From Chloroflexota bacterium (GTDB lineage Bacteria; Chloroflexota; UBA11872; VXOZ01), in the NCBI GenBank assembly GCA_022824225.1, contig JAJEAH010000053.1:1-64000 (forward strand): DNA of 64,000 nt. The letters are read 5' to 3'. Positions 45,279-55,230 of the stretch are shown one piece after another (position 1 is the first letter of the stretch; each line of letters starts with the position of its first letter). Made by a program: the position numbers and the translations under genes. The notes under the pieces are model-generated. The model did not search any database and was not told the DNA's origin. It saw only the letters and a program-made list of their open reading frames with translations.

Positions 45279-46265
45279 ATGCCTGCACCACAACAGCGCA
45301 CGCTGCCCATCGTCTATACGCCCCTGCACCAACCCCACGCGCCGCGCATCGAAGTCTCCCGCACGTACGAGGTGGCCCACCCGGAGGTGCCCGAGCGCGT
45401 GGAAGTGATGGCGAACGCGCTGAAGCAGGCCGGCCATGCCGCCAGCTTTCTGGAACCCCGGGAATATTCGTTCGCCGCCGCGGCGGCGGTACACGACGAG
45501 AGCCTGCTGGCGTTTCTGGAACAGACCACCGCCCGCCTGGCGCAGTCAGAGGGCGGCTCGGTGCTCGATACGCCGTACACCATTAGTCCCGATACGCCAC
45601 TGGCGGGCAACACGTTGGCGCAAGCCTGGCTGGCGTCCTGTGTGGTGTTGACCGGCGCCGACCTGCTGCTGCAGGGCGCGCCGCGCGTCTACGCCCTGGA
45701 ACGCCCGCCAGGACACCATGCGGGACGCTACAAGTACGGCGGCTACTGCTACATCAACCACGCGGCCGTGGCCGCTCACACCTTGAAAGCCCACGGGCGG
45801 GTGGCCGTGTTGGATATCGACTTCCACCACGGCAACGGCACCCAGGAGATCTTCTACGATACCGATGAGGTGCTGTACGTCAGCTTGCACGGCCACCCGG
45901 CCTGGGCGTATCCCCGCTTTAGCGGCTGGCCGGAAGAAACCGGCGCCGGCGCGGGGGCTGGCCATACCCTCAACGTGCCGCTGCCCATGTTCACGGAAAA
46001 CGACGACTACCTGGACGCGTTCGCCCACGCCATGGAGAAACTCGCCTGGTACGCGCCTGCCTACCTGATCCTGTCCTGCGGTTTCGATACGCGGCTGGGC
46101 GATCCGGTGGGCGCGTTTTCGCTCACCGACGACTGCTACCAGGCCATGGGTGAGCAACTTGCGGCGCTCGGCGTGCCGCTCCTGGCGGTGCAAGAAGGCG
46201 GCTACGACCTGGAAGGGTTGGGCAAGGCGGTTGTGGCGCTGGTGGATGGTCTCGTGCCGTCCTGA
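45279..46265 (+). CDS. Histone deacetylase / acetylpolyamine amidohydrolase family protein
   Basis: A 328-residue zinc-dependent deacetylase. Active-site landmarks are RPPGHHAG (His pair), DIDFHHGNGTQEIFY (metal Asp and His), and SCGFDTRLGDP (metal Asp), then VQEGGYD near the C-terminus (in some members the final catalytic residue is Tyr in a GGGY-type motif). In bacteria the family includes acetylpolyamine amidohydrolases and acetoin-utilisation proteins; substrate not determinable. It begins 24 bp after hflX in the same direction. All metal-binding residues are intact. Confidence 0.9.
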   Translation: MPAPQQRTLPIVYTPLHQPHAPRIEVSRTYEVAHPEVPERVEVMANALKQAGHAASFLEPREYSFAAAAAVHDESLLAFLEQTTARLAQSEGGSVLDTPYTISPDTPLAGNTLAQAWLASCVVLTGADLLLQGAPRVYALERPPGHHAGRYKYGGYCYINHAAVAAHTLKAHGRVAVLDIDFHHGNGTQEIFYDTDEVLYVSLHGHPAWAYPRFSGWPEETGAGAGAGHTLNVPLPMFTENDDYLDAFAHAMEKLAWYAPAYLILSCGFDTRLGDPVGAFSLTDDCYQAMGEQLAALGVPLLAVQEGGYDLEGLGKAVVALVDGLVPS

Positions 46266-46860
46266 GCCCGAATGGGGTCTGACCCAAAACGTGCCTTGCC
46301 GTGTAGGGGCGGTTCGCGAACCGCCCCTGCCTTGCGCTTGCCGCCTGTATATTCTGCGAATCGTTCCGACCCTTATTGGGAGCCGCTGCCTGACTGCCCC
46401 TACCCGACGTTTGCCGATAGTGCGTCTTGCGGGTTGCGCTGGACCCTTGTAGGGGCCGTTCGCGAACGGCCCCTACGTCTCGCGGAGATCCCGTTCCCGA
46501 TCGGCCCCTACCTTACGCCACGGCCCTGGTAGGGGCGGTTCGCGAACCGCCCCTGCCTACGTTTGCCGGCGGGACTGACACGCGATGCGCAAACTCGGAG
46601 CGCACCCGAATTCCGGCCATCTGCTCTGCCCCGTTTCGTTGTTTCGCCGCCGTTCATGAACGCGGCGTGTTCACAACGTGAACATTGTGTTAACGCTCAC
46701 AAGGCCGCCGCTCCCGGCCCGGGAGTTCCCCGCTGCCTTATCCCGCGCCGCAACGGGGCGGTTCAGGGAAAACCGGCCGGATTCTGCAAAGCCCTTCTTT
46801 CCCAGTGATAGCAACGAATTCCGCATCTTTATCTAATTGTTAACGCGCCCTCGAAATCCG
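46266..46860. repeat. Intergenic region with three palindromes and PHO-box-like sites
   Basis: Palindromes with AGGGGC-type arms occur at 46305-46328 (core GGTTCGCGAACC), 46449-46476 (CGTTCGCGAACG) and 46531-46554 (GGTTCGCGAACC). Farther on are GTTCATGAAC (46652-46661), GTTCACAACGTGAAC (46669-46683) and GTTAAC (46688-46693). GTTCA repeats are the type of site bound by PhoP-like response regulators in some GC-rich bacteria, which would fit the pst genes downstream. No gene is seen. Confidence 0.6.
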
Positions 46861-46888
46861 TTGACCGGGTTCCAGAACCCGTGATACT
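46861..46888 (+). promoter_or_regulatory. Promoter with embedded palindromic operator for pstS
   Basis: A -35 TTGACC (46861-46866) and -10 GATACT (46883-46888) are 16 bp apart. The spacer is almost entirely occupied by the 14-bp palindrome GGGTTCCAGAACCC (46867-46880), a natural operator site. The leader would be about 170 bases. Confidence 0.55.
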
Positions 46889-47063
46889 TTTCCTCACTGT
46901 TGAACGTTTTACTTTGTTCCGTGTCCGGCTAATTTGGCGTAGGATTGCACTGGGTGGCTTCCTCCCGGCCCACGGCGAGACGAGGAACGGGGACGTGCGC
47001 CACGACCGGCTAGCCGGACAAGAGAGAGCAGAGTGCTGTCGCACCAATAATGGGAGGAATGAA

Positions 47064-48143
47064 ATGACAGCACCGGTTCGGATAAGCAGGCGACGGTTTA
47101 CCTTTGCCGCGGCGGGCCTGGCGGGCTTTGCGCTGCTGGCGGCTTGCGGCGGGGACACCGCCACTCAGCCCGCCGCAGACTCCGGCGAGATGGCCGAGGG
47201 CGAAAAGGGCGAGATGATGGCGGAGCTCCAAGGCGATATCATCATCGACGGCTCCAGCACGGTCTTTCCCATCACCATGGCCGCTGCCGAAGAGTTTAGC
47301 CTTAAGCACTCCGGTGTGCGCGTAAGCGTTGGCGTGTCCGGCACGGGCGGGGGCTTCAAGAAGTTCTCCGCCGGCGAGACCGATATTTCGGACGCCTCGC
47401 GGCCCATCAAGCCCTCCGAGCTTGAGGCGGTGACCGCCGCCGGCTACAACTTCATCGAGATTCCGGTGGCCTACGACGGCTTGACCGTGGTCGTGAACCC
47501 GGAAAACGACTGGGTGGACTGCCTGACGGTAGACGAACTGAAGAAGATGTGGGAGCCGGCAGCCCAGGGCGAGATTACGAACTGGAATCAGATCCGCGAC
47601 GGCTTCCCGGACATGCCGCTTGACCTGTTTGCGCCTGGCGTAGACAGCGGGACATTCGACTACTTCACCGAGGCCATCGTGGGTGAATCGCAGTCCAGCC
47701 GCGGAGACTTCCAGGCCAGCGAGGACGACAACGTGCTCGTAACCGGTGTCTCTGGCAGCGCCAGCGCCATTGGCTACTTCGGCCTCTCCTACTACGTGGA
47801 GAATACCGATAAGGTCAGGGGCGTGCCCATCGACAGCGGCAACGGCACCTGCGTCGAGCCCTCCTTCGCCACGGTGGCGGACGGCAGCTACCAGCCGCTG
47901 AGCCGGCCGATCTTCATTTACGTGCGCACCGATGCCGCCGAGCGGCCTGAGGTGGATGCGTTCGTGAAGTACTACTTGAGCCCGGAATTTACGCCGCTGA
48001 TTTCCAGCCCGGAAGTCGGCTACGTGCAGCTTTCCGATGAGCTCTATGCGGCTCTCACCGAGCGGTTTGCCAACCGCGTCACCGGCACGCTGTGGCCGGA
48101 CGGCGCCGAGGTTGGCGCTTCGCTCGACCGGTACATGCCGTAG
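47064..48143 (+). CDS. pstS: Phosphate ABC transporter substrate-binding lipoprotein
   Basis: A 359-residue PstS that captures inorganic phosphate outside the membrane. The ATG of MTAPVRIS follows GGGAGGA, and RRR at 9-11 with lipobox LLAAC (Cys28) gives a Tat-like lipoprotein leader. An Ala/Glu/Met linker precedes the binding domain, which has the GSSTVFPI phosphate-binding motif, [17 protein letters not shown] and a later [11 protein letters not shown]. First gene of pstSCAB. A perfect 28-bp palindrome follows the stop and may end part of the transcripts, helping keep the binding protein in excess. Confidence 0.95.
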   Translation: MTAPVRISRRRFTFAAAGLAGFALLAACGGDTATQPAADSGEMAEGEKGEMMAELQGDIIIDGSSTVFPITMAAAEEFSLKHSGVRVSVGVSGTGGGFKKFSAGETDISDASRPIKPSELEAVTAAGYNFIEIPVAYDGLTVVVNPENDWVDCLTVDELKKMWEPAAQGEITNWNQIRDGFPDMPLDLFAPGVDSGTFDYFTEAIVGESQSSRGDFQASEDDNVLVTGVSGSASAIGYFGLSYYVENTDKVRGVPIDSGNGTCVEPSFATVADGSYQPLSRPIFIYVRTDAAERPEVDAFVKYYLSPEFTPLISSPEVGYVQLSDELYAALTERFANRVTGTLWPDGAEVGASLDRYMP

Positions 48144-48155
48144 CGGGCGGAACAC

Positions 48156-48183
48156 GTAGGGGCACGGCATGCCGTGCCCCTAC
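48156..48183. repeat. 28-bp perfect palindrome between pstS and pstC
   Basis: Arms GTAGGGGC and core ACGGCATGCCGT, identical to the element at 38358-38385. It starts 12 bp after the pstS stop and could fold in the pst transcript as a terminator or RNA-stabilising hairpin. Confidence 0.85.
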
Positions 48184-48325
48184 TCATAGGACCTCACTGG
48201 TTGTCAGGATTAGCGATCCAGTTCGCGTGGTCGTGCCCCTTACTCACAGGAGAGCAGGCAGTGGGAAAGACATACGCAAACGCCGCTGCGGCGCCAGACC
48301 GTTAGCAGTAGAGAGAGGAGCTTCG

Positions 48326-49267
48326 ATGGCCGAGGACGTTTCCCCGTTCTCACACTACCCGTCCCGCAACGACATGAGCCGCCGGGCGAGCCGCCGCTTC
48401 AAGGAAGAGGCAATTCGCATAACGCTGCTGGTCACGGCGACGCTTTCCATTGTCACCACCCTCGGCATCTTGGTTTCGCTCACCGGCGAAACGCTGCTGT
48501 TCTTTACGGAAGTATCGATCGTCGAATTCCTAACCGAGACGGAGTGGACTCCGCTCTTCCTGGTGAAGAAGTTCGGCATCTGGCCGCTGGTAACGGCGAC
48601 GGCGCTGGTGGCCTTCATCGCGCTGGCGGTGGCCATTCCCGCCGGTTTGCTCATTGCCATCTATCTCAGCGAGTTCGCCAGCCCGCGGGTGCGGGACGTC
48701 ATCAAGCCGGTGCTCGAGGTGTTGGCCGGCGTGCCCACGGTGGTATACGGCTACTTCGCGCTGACGTTGGTCACGCCCATCTTGCAGGAATTCATCCCCG
48801 GCCTGCGCATTTTCAACGCACTGAGCGCCGGTCTCGTGATGGGCATCATGATCGTGCCCATGGTGGCCTCCTTGAGCGAGGACGCCATTGGCGCGGTACC
48901 CCAGGCCCTGCGCGAAGGCGCATATGGCTTGGGCGCAACCCGCTTCGAGGTGGCGTTGCAGGTGGTGGTGCCGGCGGCGCTTTCCGGCATTGTGGCCTCC
49001 GCCGTGCTGGCCCTCTCCCGGGCGGTGGGCGAGACCATGATCGTCTCCATCGCCGCGGGCCAGAACCCCACGTTCACTCTCGACCCGCGCGTGCCGATCG
49101 AGACCATGACGGCCTACATCGTGCAGGTGAGTTTGGGGGATACGCCCTACGCGTCGCTGGAGTACCGCACGATCTTTGCCGTGGGCACGATGCTGTTCTT
49201 CCTGACGTTCGCCATGAATATATTCGCCCACTGGTTTGTACGCCGGTTCCGCGAGGAGTATGACTGA
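48326..49267 (+). CDS. pstC: Phosphate ABC transporter permease PstC
   Basis: A 313-residue permease subunit. About six membrane segments are present, beginning near residue 32 ([21 protein letters not shown]). The EAA-type loop of the ABC permease family is visible as [24 protein letters not shown]. The ATG follows AGAGGAG; an upstream in-frame extension is not supported. Its stop overlaps the pstA start by one base. It pairs with PstA to form the phosphate channel driven by PstB. Confidence 0.95.
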   Translation: MAEDVSPFSHYPSRNDMSRRASRRFKEEAIRITLLVTATLSIVTTLGILVSLTGETLLFFTEVSIVEFLTETEWTPLFLVKKFGIWPLVTATALVAFIALAVAIPAGLLIAIYLSEFASPRVRDVIKPVLEVLAGVPTVVYGYFALTLVTPILQEFIPGLRIFNALSAGLVMGIMIVPMVASLSEDAIGAVPQALREGAYGLGATRFEVALQVVVPAALSGIVASAVLALSRAVGETMIVSIAAGQNPTFTLDPRVPIETMTAYIVQVSLGDTPYASLEYRTIFAVGTMLFFLTFAMNIFAHWFVRRFREEYD

Positions 49268-50163
49268 TGGCTGAAGAAACCGGAACGATGGAACGCGGCA
49301 AGTCGGCATTTGCCCCGAACATGCAGTGGCGGCGGGTGAAGTCGCACTTCTTCGTGGCGCTGGGCATGCTGTGTGTCTTGCTCGGCATCGTGACGCTGGT
49401 CGTGCTGTTGGTGGACGTGATCCTCCAGAGTGCCGGTTGGTTCGACTGGCAGTTCTTCACCAGCTTCGACTCACGCTTTCCGGAACGCGCGGGCATCAAG
49501 GCCGCGCTGTTCGGCACGCTGTACATGATGGCTTTCACCATGCTGATGGCCGTGCCCATCGGCATCATGTCCGCGGTCTATTTGGAAGAATACGCGAGCG
49601 ACAACTGGTTTACGCAGTTCATTCAGATAAACATCGCCAATCTCGCCGGTGTGCCTTCCATCGTGTATGGCCTGTTGGGCCTGCAAGTGTTCGTGCGCTG
49701 GATGGAAATGGGACGCAGCGTGCTGGCCGGTTCGTGCACCATGGCGCTGCTCATTCTGCCCGTCATCATCGTCGCATCGCGGGAGGCCATTCGCGCGGTG
49801 CCGCCCAGCATGCGCGAGGCATCATTTGCGCTCGGCGCTTCCAAGTGGGAGACCGTGCGCAGCCACGTGCTGCCCTACGCCTTGCCCGGCATGCTCACGG
49901 GAGCGATCCTGGCCGCCGCCCGCGCCATCGGCGAGACCGCGCCGCTGATTACGATCGGCGCGCTGACGTTCGTACCGTTCTTGCCGGAACATCCCCTGGA
50001 CCGCTTCACCGTGCTGCCAATTCAGATTTTCAACTGGGTGTCACGCGCGCAATCGGAATTCCATGAACTCGCCGCAGCAGGTATCATAGTCTTGCTGGTA
50101 GTTCTCATCGTGCTCAATTCAGCAGCAATCTATCTCCGCCAACGGCTACGCACGCGCTACTAG
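49267..50163 (+). CDS. pstA: Phosphate ABC transporter permease PstA
   Basis: A 298-residue second permease subunit of the phosphate importer. It has membrane segments starting near residue 26 ([22 protein letters not shown]) and the conserved coupling loop [25 protein letters not shown]. The start ATG overlaps the pstC stop (TGATG), so translation is coupled. A 24-bp gap leads to pstB. Confidence 0.95.
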   Translation: MAEETGTMERGKSAFAPNMQWRRVKSHFFVALGMLCVLLGIVTLVVLLVDVILQSAGWFDWQFFTSFDSRFPERAGIKAALFGTLYMMAFTMLMAVPIGIMSAVYLEEYASDNWFTQFIQINIANLAGVPSIVYGLLGLQVFVRWMEMGRSVLAGSCTMALLILPVIIVASREAIRAVPPSMREASFALGASKWETVRSHVLPYALPGMLTGAILAAARAIGETAPLITIGALTFVPFLPEHPLDRFTVLPIQIFNWVSRAQSEFHELAAAGIIVLLVVLIVLNSAAIYLRQRLRTRY

Positions 50164-50187
50164 GCTGTGGGAAGGAAACAACCTACC

Positions 50188-51060
50188 ATGAAGGGTCCAT
50201 CGTTGATCAATACCAAGGAACCGGTAGCGGCAGTCGAGACTGTCGTGAAGCAGCCTGGCGCCGCGGAAAAGAGCAAGAACGCTCCCGTGGAGATTCCGGA
50301 CCCCGCAGTGGAAGTGCACGACTTCAGCCTGTGGTACGGGGACTTCCGCGCGGTTACCGACGTATCGATCAAGTTTCCGCGCAAGAAGATTACGGCCGTC
50401 ATCGGCCCCTCCGGCTGCGGCAAGAGCACGCTCTTGCGTGGGATAAACCGCATGAACGAGCTCATTGGCGGCGTCCGTACGCAAGGCAACGTGCTGTTGG
50501 AAGGCACGGACATCTATGCCCCGGACGTGGATCCGGTGGAAGTCCGCCGGCGCATTGGCATGGTCTTCCAGAAGCCAAATCCGTTCCCGCGCTCCATCCG
50601 CGATAACATTCTCTTTGGCGCGCGCGTCAACGGCTACCAGGCCGACGAGGACGAATTGGTGGAAGCGTCCCTGCGCGGCGCGGCCCTGTGGGACGAGGTG
50701 AAGGACGACCTGAAGCAGAGCGGCCTCGCTCTTTCCGGCGGTCAGCAGCAACGCCTCTGCATCGCCCGCGCCATCGCGGTCTCTCCGGAAGTGCTGCTGA
50801 TGGATGAGCCGTGCTCGGCGCTGGACCCCATCGCCACCCTGAAAATCGAAGACCTCATGCGCGATCTCGCCACGGATTTCACCATCATCATCGTGACCCA
50901 CAATATGCAGCAGGCGGCGCGCGTCTCCGACTACACGGCTTTCATGCTTTCCGACGACAAGGCACGCGGCAAACTCATTGAATTCGGGCCAACTGCCGAC
51001 CTCTTCACCAATCCCACCGACGAGCGCACCGAGGCGTACATCACCGGCCGCTTTGGCTAG
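50188..51060 (+). CDS. pstB: Phosphate ABC transporter ATPase PstB
   Basis: A 290-residue ATPase. Walker A is GPSGCGKST, the Q-loop QKPNPFP is the phosphate-family form, the signature is [16 protein letters not shown], and Walker [13 protein letters not shown] with switch His in VTHNMQ are all intact. An N-terminal extension of about 40 residues (rich in Ala, Val, Lys) precedes the usual start. The ATG is preferred over an upstream GTG because GGAAGG is 12 bases before it. The operon ends here; no phoU, phoB or phoR follows. Confidence 0.95.
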   Translation: MKGPSLINTKEPVAAVETVVKQPGAAEKSKNAPVEIPDPAVEVHDFSLWYGDFRAVTDVSIKFPRKKITAVIGPSGCGKSTLLRGINRMNELIGGVRTQGNVLLEGTDIYAPDVDPVEVRRRIGMVFQKPNPFPRSIRDNILFGARVNGYQADEDELVEASLRGAALWDEVKDDLKQSGLALSGGQQQRLCIARAIAVSPEVLLMDEPCSALDPIATLKIEDLMRDLATDFTIIIVTHNMQQAARVSDYTAFMLSDDKARGKLIEFGPTADLFTNPTDERTEAYITGRFG

Positions 51061-51776
51061 TTGTCGCGCCACTTCTACGGGCGGACCTTCCCAACACAAA
51101 TACTAGGGAACACCCATAGAAGTAACTTGCTCATATGCGGAAGCGTGTGGGCCTGTCGTGCCCCGCCAGTGCGCCATAGCCTGGGTCCAAGCTGCCCAAT
51201 ACCCGAAAGAAAGCGGCGGGCGCCAATTCATTCCCTCTCCTGTGGGTTGACAGGGCAGGCAAATGCCATTCCAAGCGAAGCGAGGAATCCCGGGTGTCAT
51301 TCCGAGTGGAGCGAGGAATCTCGTACGCGGAATATAGAGTCCACGTCTCAACCGGCGCAGTTGGCTCGGCAGCCTAGATTCCGCGAACAGGGTTTGACAC
51401 CCCGCTGCGCTCTGCTCGGAATGACATCGGGGGTGCAGCGTTCGGTTTGGCGTGGGCGCGTACCGCGTTCGGCGTGGCATGGATGTGCGTTCCCTGTCTT
51501 TTGTCATTCCGAGCGCAGCGAGGAATCTAGCGCCCGCGCGACGTGCCGCCCGCTTGGCGCGGCACCTTAGATTCCTCACTGCGCTGCGCTCTGTTCGGAA
51601 TGACATTCGATACACCCTTCGCGCTACCTCTCACCCCCCGTCTCCCCGCCTTCTACAACATACAAGTGACAAGGAATGCGGTCTCACGGCGATGTCTAGT
51701 CTATATCTACTAGTTCCCGGCGTACCTACGCCTGTCAGCCTGGGGGTGAGATCGCACCGACGTATTCTATGGGACT
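51061..51776. repeat. Dispersed repeat copy 2 and GTCATTCCGAG elements
   Basis: The region after pstB holds GTCATTCCGAG-GGAGCGAGGAATC-type elements near 51297 and 51505, both with inverse partners. From 51428 to 51667 it carries the second copy of the repeat seen at 42276-42606, including two 27-bp units at 51438-51464 and 51465-51491 and the same CTACAACATACA end. No gene is supported. Confidence 0.85.
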
Positions 51777-52838
51777 CTAGCTCTTGCGCCGCTCCTGATA
51801 CTGCGGAATTGCTACCGGCTGACCCCCGGCGGCGGCGGATTCCACGGCGCAGATGCCGGCCATGCTGTGCATGACGCCTTCGTATACGTCCAGGGCCGGC
51901 GCCTGGCCGGTCCTGACGGCCTTGAGGAAGTCGGCGAGCATGTGCCATTCGGCGGTGGCGCTCTCGCTGGGTTTCCCCGGCGACTCCGGGTATCTCGTGC
52001 CCAGCGGCAGGTTGTCGGGCACCGTAAACTCTCGTTCTCCCGCATACCGGAACTTGGGCTCGTCCTTGCCAAGCCAGCCGGTCTCGAACGTGGCCTTGGT
52101 GCCAAAGAACACCTGGCGGTGGCCGCCCCAGTGGGTATTGGCGAAGGAGCACGCGATGCGCACCACGCTACCGTCCGTCATGCGGAAGAGGGCGAACTGA
52201 ATGTCGGTGATGCCCTTCTCGAAGCTATCCTCCGTGCCCATGCACGTCACTTCCACCGGGTACTGGCCCGTGACCCACATGATGGGGCCCAGGCTATGGG
52301 TGAGGTACGTGATGGGCGCCATGTACCACCGCCACGTGCGGTTGCCGTGTTTGTCGCGCCGCAGGTTGACAGAATCGTGGATGTACTCGGCTTCCGCGGC
52401 AAATATGTGGCCCAAGTCGCCGCGCCGGTGAAGACGCTTGAGGGAATCCGCGAACGCCCAGTAGTTGCAATTCTCACCGGCCATGTAGATGGCGTCGCTC
52501 TTTTCCGCCGCCGCCATGAGTTGTTCCGCGTCTGCGCGCGTGCCGATGGTGGGGATCTCCGAGATGACGTGTATGCCCGCTTCCAGCGCCGCAATGGCCT
52601 GTTCGGCGTGCACGGGCACCGGCGTGGCCACCACCACCAGATCCAGACCGGCGGCCAGCAGCTCCTCGACTGTGGTATAGCACTGGGCTATGCCGTGATC
52701 TTGGCCGAATTCCCGCAGCCGCTCTTCATCCATGTCGGCGAGCGCGGCCACGGTCACGCCGTCCATGGCCTGCAACACCCGCACGAAGTTCCCACCCCTG
52801 CCCAAACCCAACACACCGGCGCGCAATTCGTCACTCAT
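51777..52838 (-). CDS. Gfo/Idh/MocA-family oxidoreductase, copy 1
   Basis: A 353-residue NAD(P)-dependent sugar or inositol-type dehydrogenase. The nucleotide-binding start is AGVLGLGRGGNFVRVL, followed by the VVVATPVPVHAEQAIAALEAG segment and EIPTIGTRADAEQ (in place of the usual E-K-P motif, the Lys is absent here). A family-specific middle block GENCNYWAF and AAEAEYIHD follows. The ATG of MSDELR is preceded by GAGGA; an upstream frame extension is unsupported. It is a close paralogue of the next gene upstream in the transcript. Confidence 0.9.
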   Translation of the reverse strand: MSDELRAGVLGLGRGGNFVRVLQAMDGVTVAALADMDEERLREFGQDHGIAQCYTTVEELLAAGLDLVVVATPVPVHAEQAIAALEAGIHVISEIPTIGTRADAEQLMAAAEKSDAIYMAGENCNYWAFADSLKRLHRRGDLGHIFAAEAEYIHDSVNLRRDKHGNRTWRWYMAPITYLTHSLGPIMWVTGQYPVEVTCMGTEDSFEKGITDIQFALFRMTDGSVVRIACSFANTHWGGHRQVFFGTKATFETGWLGKDEPKFRYAGEREFTVPDNLPLGTRYPESPGKPSESATAEWHMLADFLKAVRTGQAPALDVYEGVMHSMAGICAVESAAAGGQPVAIPQYQERRKS

Positions 52839-53284
52839 TGCATTCCTCGCTTTGGTTGTTCTTGAGACGCTCCACGGGACTCTCGTGACCAGCGGCAAAG
52901 GCCGCAGCGTTGACAGGGCTGCGCACACCTGCGCGTCGGCCTGGTTCTGAGCCGTAGGTCACTTTGCCAACGAAAAACAGGTCAAACGCTTGCGCCGCCG
53001 GCTTGCGGCGCGCTTGCCCCGGCGCCGACGCACCCCATACCCTCTGGATTCCGGCTTTCGCCGGAATGACGGAGACGCGCGCGGCTCTCCCAGGGGCAAG
53101 AAATCGCAGTCCTCGGAGTGAGGGGTCCAACTATCTTGGATCGATGGGTAGTGCAGCTCTGCCACTGGCGCCGCTCTCCCGCCCCGCCGTTGGCGCCTAC
53201 CTATCATTGAAATGAGGTTGAAATACTAGCGCTCCGTGGCGCAAACACTGCATCCGATAGCTACGTCCTCTGGCGTTGGCTCCG
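52839..53284. other. Spacer between the two oxidoreductase genes
   Basis: It contains a CCGGCTTTCGCCGGAATGACGG-type palindromic element near 53048-53072 and a GATGGGTAG-type end near 53142, both shared with other spacers. No gene or clear promoter is seen. Confidence 0.45.
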
Positions 53285-54349
53285 TTACGCCTTGCGCTGC
53301 AATTGGTACTGGGGGATAGCCACCGGCTTGCCGCCGTTGGCGGAAGATTCGGCGGCGCAGACGCCCGGCAGACTATACATGATGCCTTCGTATACGTCGA
53401 GCTTCGGCGGGTTGCCGGTGCGGATTGCGCTGAGGAAGTCCTTGAGCATATACCACTCGGCGGTGCCGTGACCGCCAAGCGCCGCGTGTTCCGGCGCTTC
53501 CGGGAAATTCGTGCCCAGCGGCAGATTGTCGGGCACGGAAAAGTCCTCACCCGCGTACCGGAATTTGGGTTCATCCTTGCCGATCCAACCGGAGTCGAAG
53601 GACGCCTTGGTGCCAAAGAACACCTGGCGATGGTTGCCCCAGTGGGTGTTGGCGAAGGAGCACGTGATGCGCACGACGCTATCGTCCGCCATGCGGAAGA
53701 CTGCGAACTGCAAGTCGATGAGGTCGGGCTCGAAGTTGTTCGCCGTGCCCAGGCACGTCACCTCCACCGGGTATTGGCCCGTGACCCACATGATGGGGCC
53801 CAAGCTATGGGTGAGGTACGTAATGGGCGCCATGTACGACCGCCACATGCGGTTGCCGTGTTCGTCGCGCCGCAATTTGGGGATATTGTGGATGTACTCG
53901 GCTTCGGCGGCAAAGACGTGGCCCAAGTCGCCCCGCTCGTGGAGGGTTCTCAGGGAGTGGACGTATGCCCAGTAGCTGCAATTCTCGCCGCACATATAGA
54001 TGGCGTCGCTCTTTTCCGCCGCCGCGACGAGGAGGTCCGCCTCTTCCCGCGTGGCGAGGGTGGGAATCTCAGAGATCACGTTTATGCCCGCATCGAGCGC
54101 CGCGATGGAGTTCTCAGCGTGCTGCGGCACCGGCGTCGCCATTACCACCAGGTCCAGGTCTGCCGCCAGCAACTCGTCGAGGGTCTCGAAACATTGGGGA
54201 ATGCCCTGGTCCCGGCCGAATTCTTGCAGCCGCTCTTCATTCATATCCGCCACCGCGGCTACCGTTACCCCGTCCATGGCCTGCAACACGCGCACGTAGC
54301 TCCTGCCCCGGCCCAAGCCCAACACACCGGCACGCAGTTCGCTGCTCAT
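53285..54349 (-). CDS. Gfo/Idh/MocA-family oxidoreductase, copy 2
   Basis: A 354-residue paralogue of the protein at 51777-52838, matching it closely over the full length (for example GVLGLGRGRSYVRVLQAMDG and PITYLTHSLGPIMWVTGQYP). The corresponding EIPTLATREEAD again lacks the Lys of the classical EKP motif, so both copies share this feature and may have altered catalysis. The ATG of MSSELR follows GGGAGGA. It lies between copy 1 and an aldolase gene, all on the minus strand. The likely role is oxidation or reduction of a sugar-derived intermediate. Confidence 0.9.
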   Translation of the reverse strand: MSSELRAGVLGLGRGRSYVRVLQAMDGVTVAAVADMNEERLQEFGRDQGIPQCFETLDELLAADLDLVVMATPVPQHAENSIAALDAGINVISEIPTLATREEADLLVAAAEKSDAIYMCGENCSYWAYVHSLRTLHERGDLGHVFAAEAEYIHNIPKLRRDEHGNRMWRSYMAPITYLTHSLGPIMWVTGQYPVEVTCLGTANNFEPDLIDLQFAVFRMADDSVVRITCSFANTHWGNHRQVFFGTKASFDSGWIGKDEPKFRYAGEDFSVPDNLPLGTNFPEAPEHAALGGHGTAEWYMLKDFLSAIRTGNPPKLDVYEGIMYSLPGVCAAESSANGGKPVAIPQYQLQRKA

Positions 54350-54465
54350 CGTAGTCCTCCCTTTCGGCTGCTCATGACATTACGCGAGATTCCAGTAGTT
54401 GCCGTCCCACCTGGCTAATTGCCGCCTCTCCTAGGCAGGCTACGCCGGATACGGCCTGTTGCCGC

Positions 54466-55230
54466 CTAGCTCAGCGTCGCCGTCTCTTGCAGGAGGTCTC
54501 TCATGCCGTTCATGACGAAGACGGAGTCGTTGCCGAACCACAGGTAGCGGAAGCCCTCGGCAACGCGCTGCTGGGCTTGCTCGTAGCTCTGGCAGACGTA
54601 GCCCGCCGCCGTGCCTGTGCGCTTGCTCGCGGCGGCGACCTGCTGCACGAGCGCCTCATGGTGGGCCTCGTCGTGGCCGTGGGCTTTCACGTTGATCATG
54701 AGATCGCCGGGGCCGATGAGCACCACGTCCACGCCGTCCGCCCGCATGATGCTCTCCACGTTGGCGATGGCCTGTTCGGTTTCCACCATGACGATCACAA
54801 TGACCTCATCGTTGGCGCGGGCGAAGTAGTCTTGGGGCGTGCCCCCGCCGATGAGACCCAGGCGCATTCCGCCGCCGGAACGGGTGCCCGTTGGCGGGAA
54901 GCGCGCCGGACTCGCCGCGGCCGCGGCCTGCTCGGCATTTTCGACCATGGGTACGATCACGCCCATGGCGCCCATGTCCAGCACCCGGTTGATGGTGCCG
55001 GGCTCGTGCCCTTTCACGCGGACGATGGGCACGGTGTCGGTGTGGAGGAACCGCGCCAGGGCATTGTTCAGGGCGGGCTCGGTCCACTGCCCGTGCTGCC
55101 AATCGAGGTTCACGAAGTCAAAACCCAGGTTGGCGATCTGCTCCGCCAGGTCCGGCGCGTCGAGGCCAAGCGCCGGTCCGGCGGTAACGCCCCCGGCGCG
55201 GATCTTGGCCAGTGCCCGGTTCTTTTGCAT
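54466..55230 (-). CDS. HpcH/HpaI-family class II aldolase
   Basis: A 254-residue pyruvate-type aldolase of the HpcH/HpaI family (relatives cleave 4-hydroxy-2-oxo-heptanedioate or 2-keto-3-deoxy acids to pyruvate or glyoxylate and an aldehyde). The key residues match family positions: His46 in LDWQHGQW, Arg71 in VPIVRVKG, metal Glu150 in VMVETEQA and metal Asp176 in LIGPGDLM. A GTRSGGGMRLG loop is also present. The usual DxEHG reads DWQHG, so Glu is Gln there. It fits beside the mannonate dehydratase as the next step of acid-sugar breakdown, although the specific substrate is inferred. Confidence 0.9.
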   Translation of the reverse strand: MQKNRALAKIRAGGVTAGPALGLDAPDLAEQIANLGFDFVNLDWQHGQWTEPALNNALARFLHTDTVPIVRVKGHEPGTINRVLDMGAMGVIVPMVENAEQAAAAASPARFPPTGTRSGGGMRLGLIGGGTPQDYFARANDEVIVIVMVETEQAIANVESIMRADGVDVVLIGPGDLMINVKAHGHDEAHHEALVQQVAAASKRTGTAAGYVCQSYEQAQQRVAEGFRYLWFGNDSVFVMNGMRDLLQETATLS

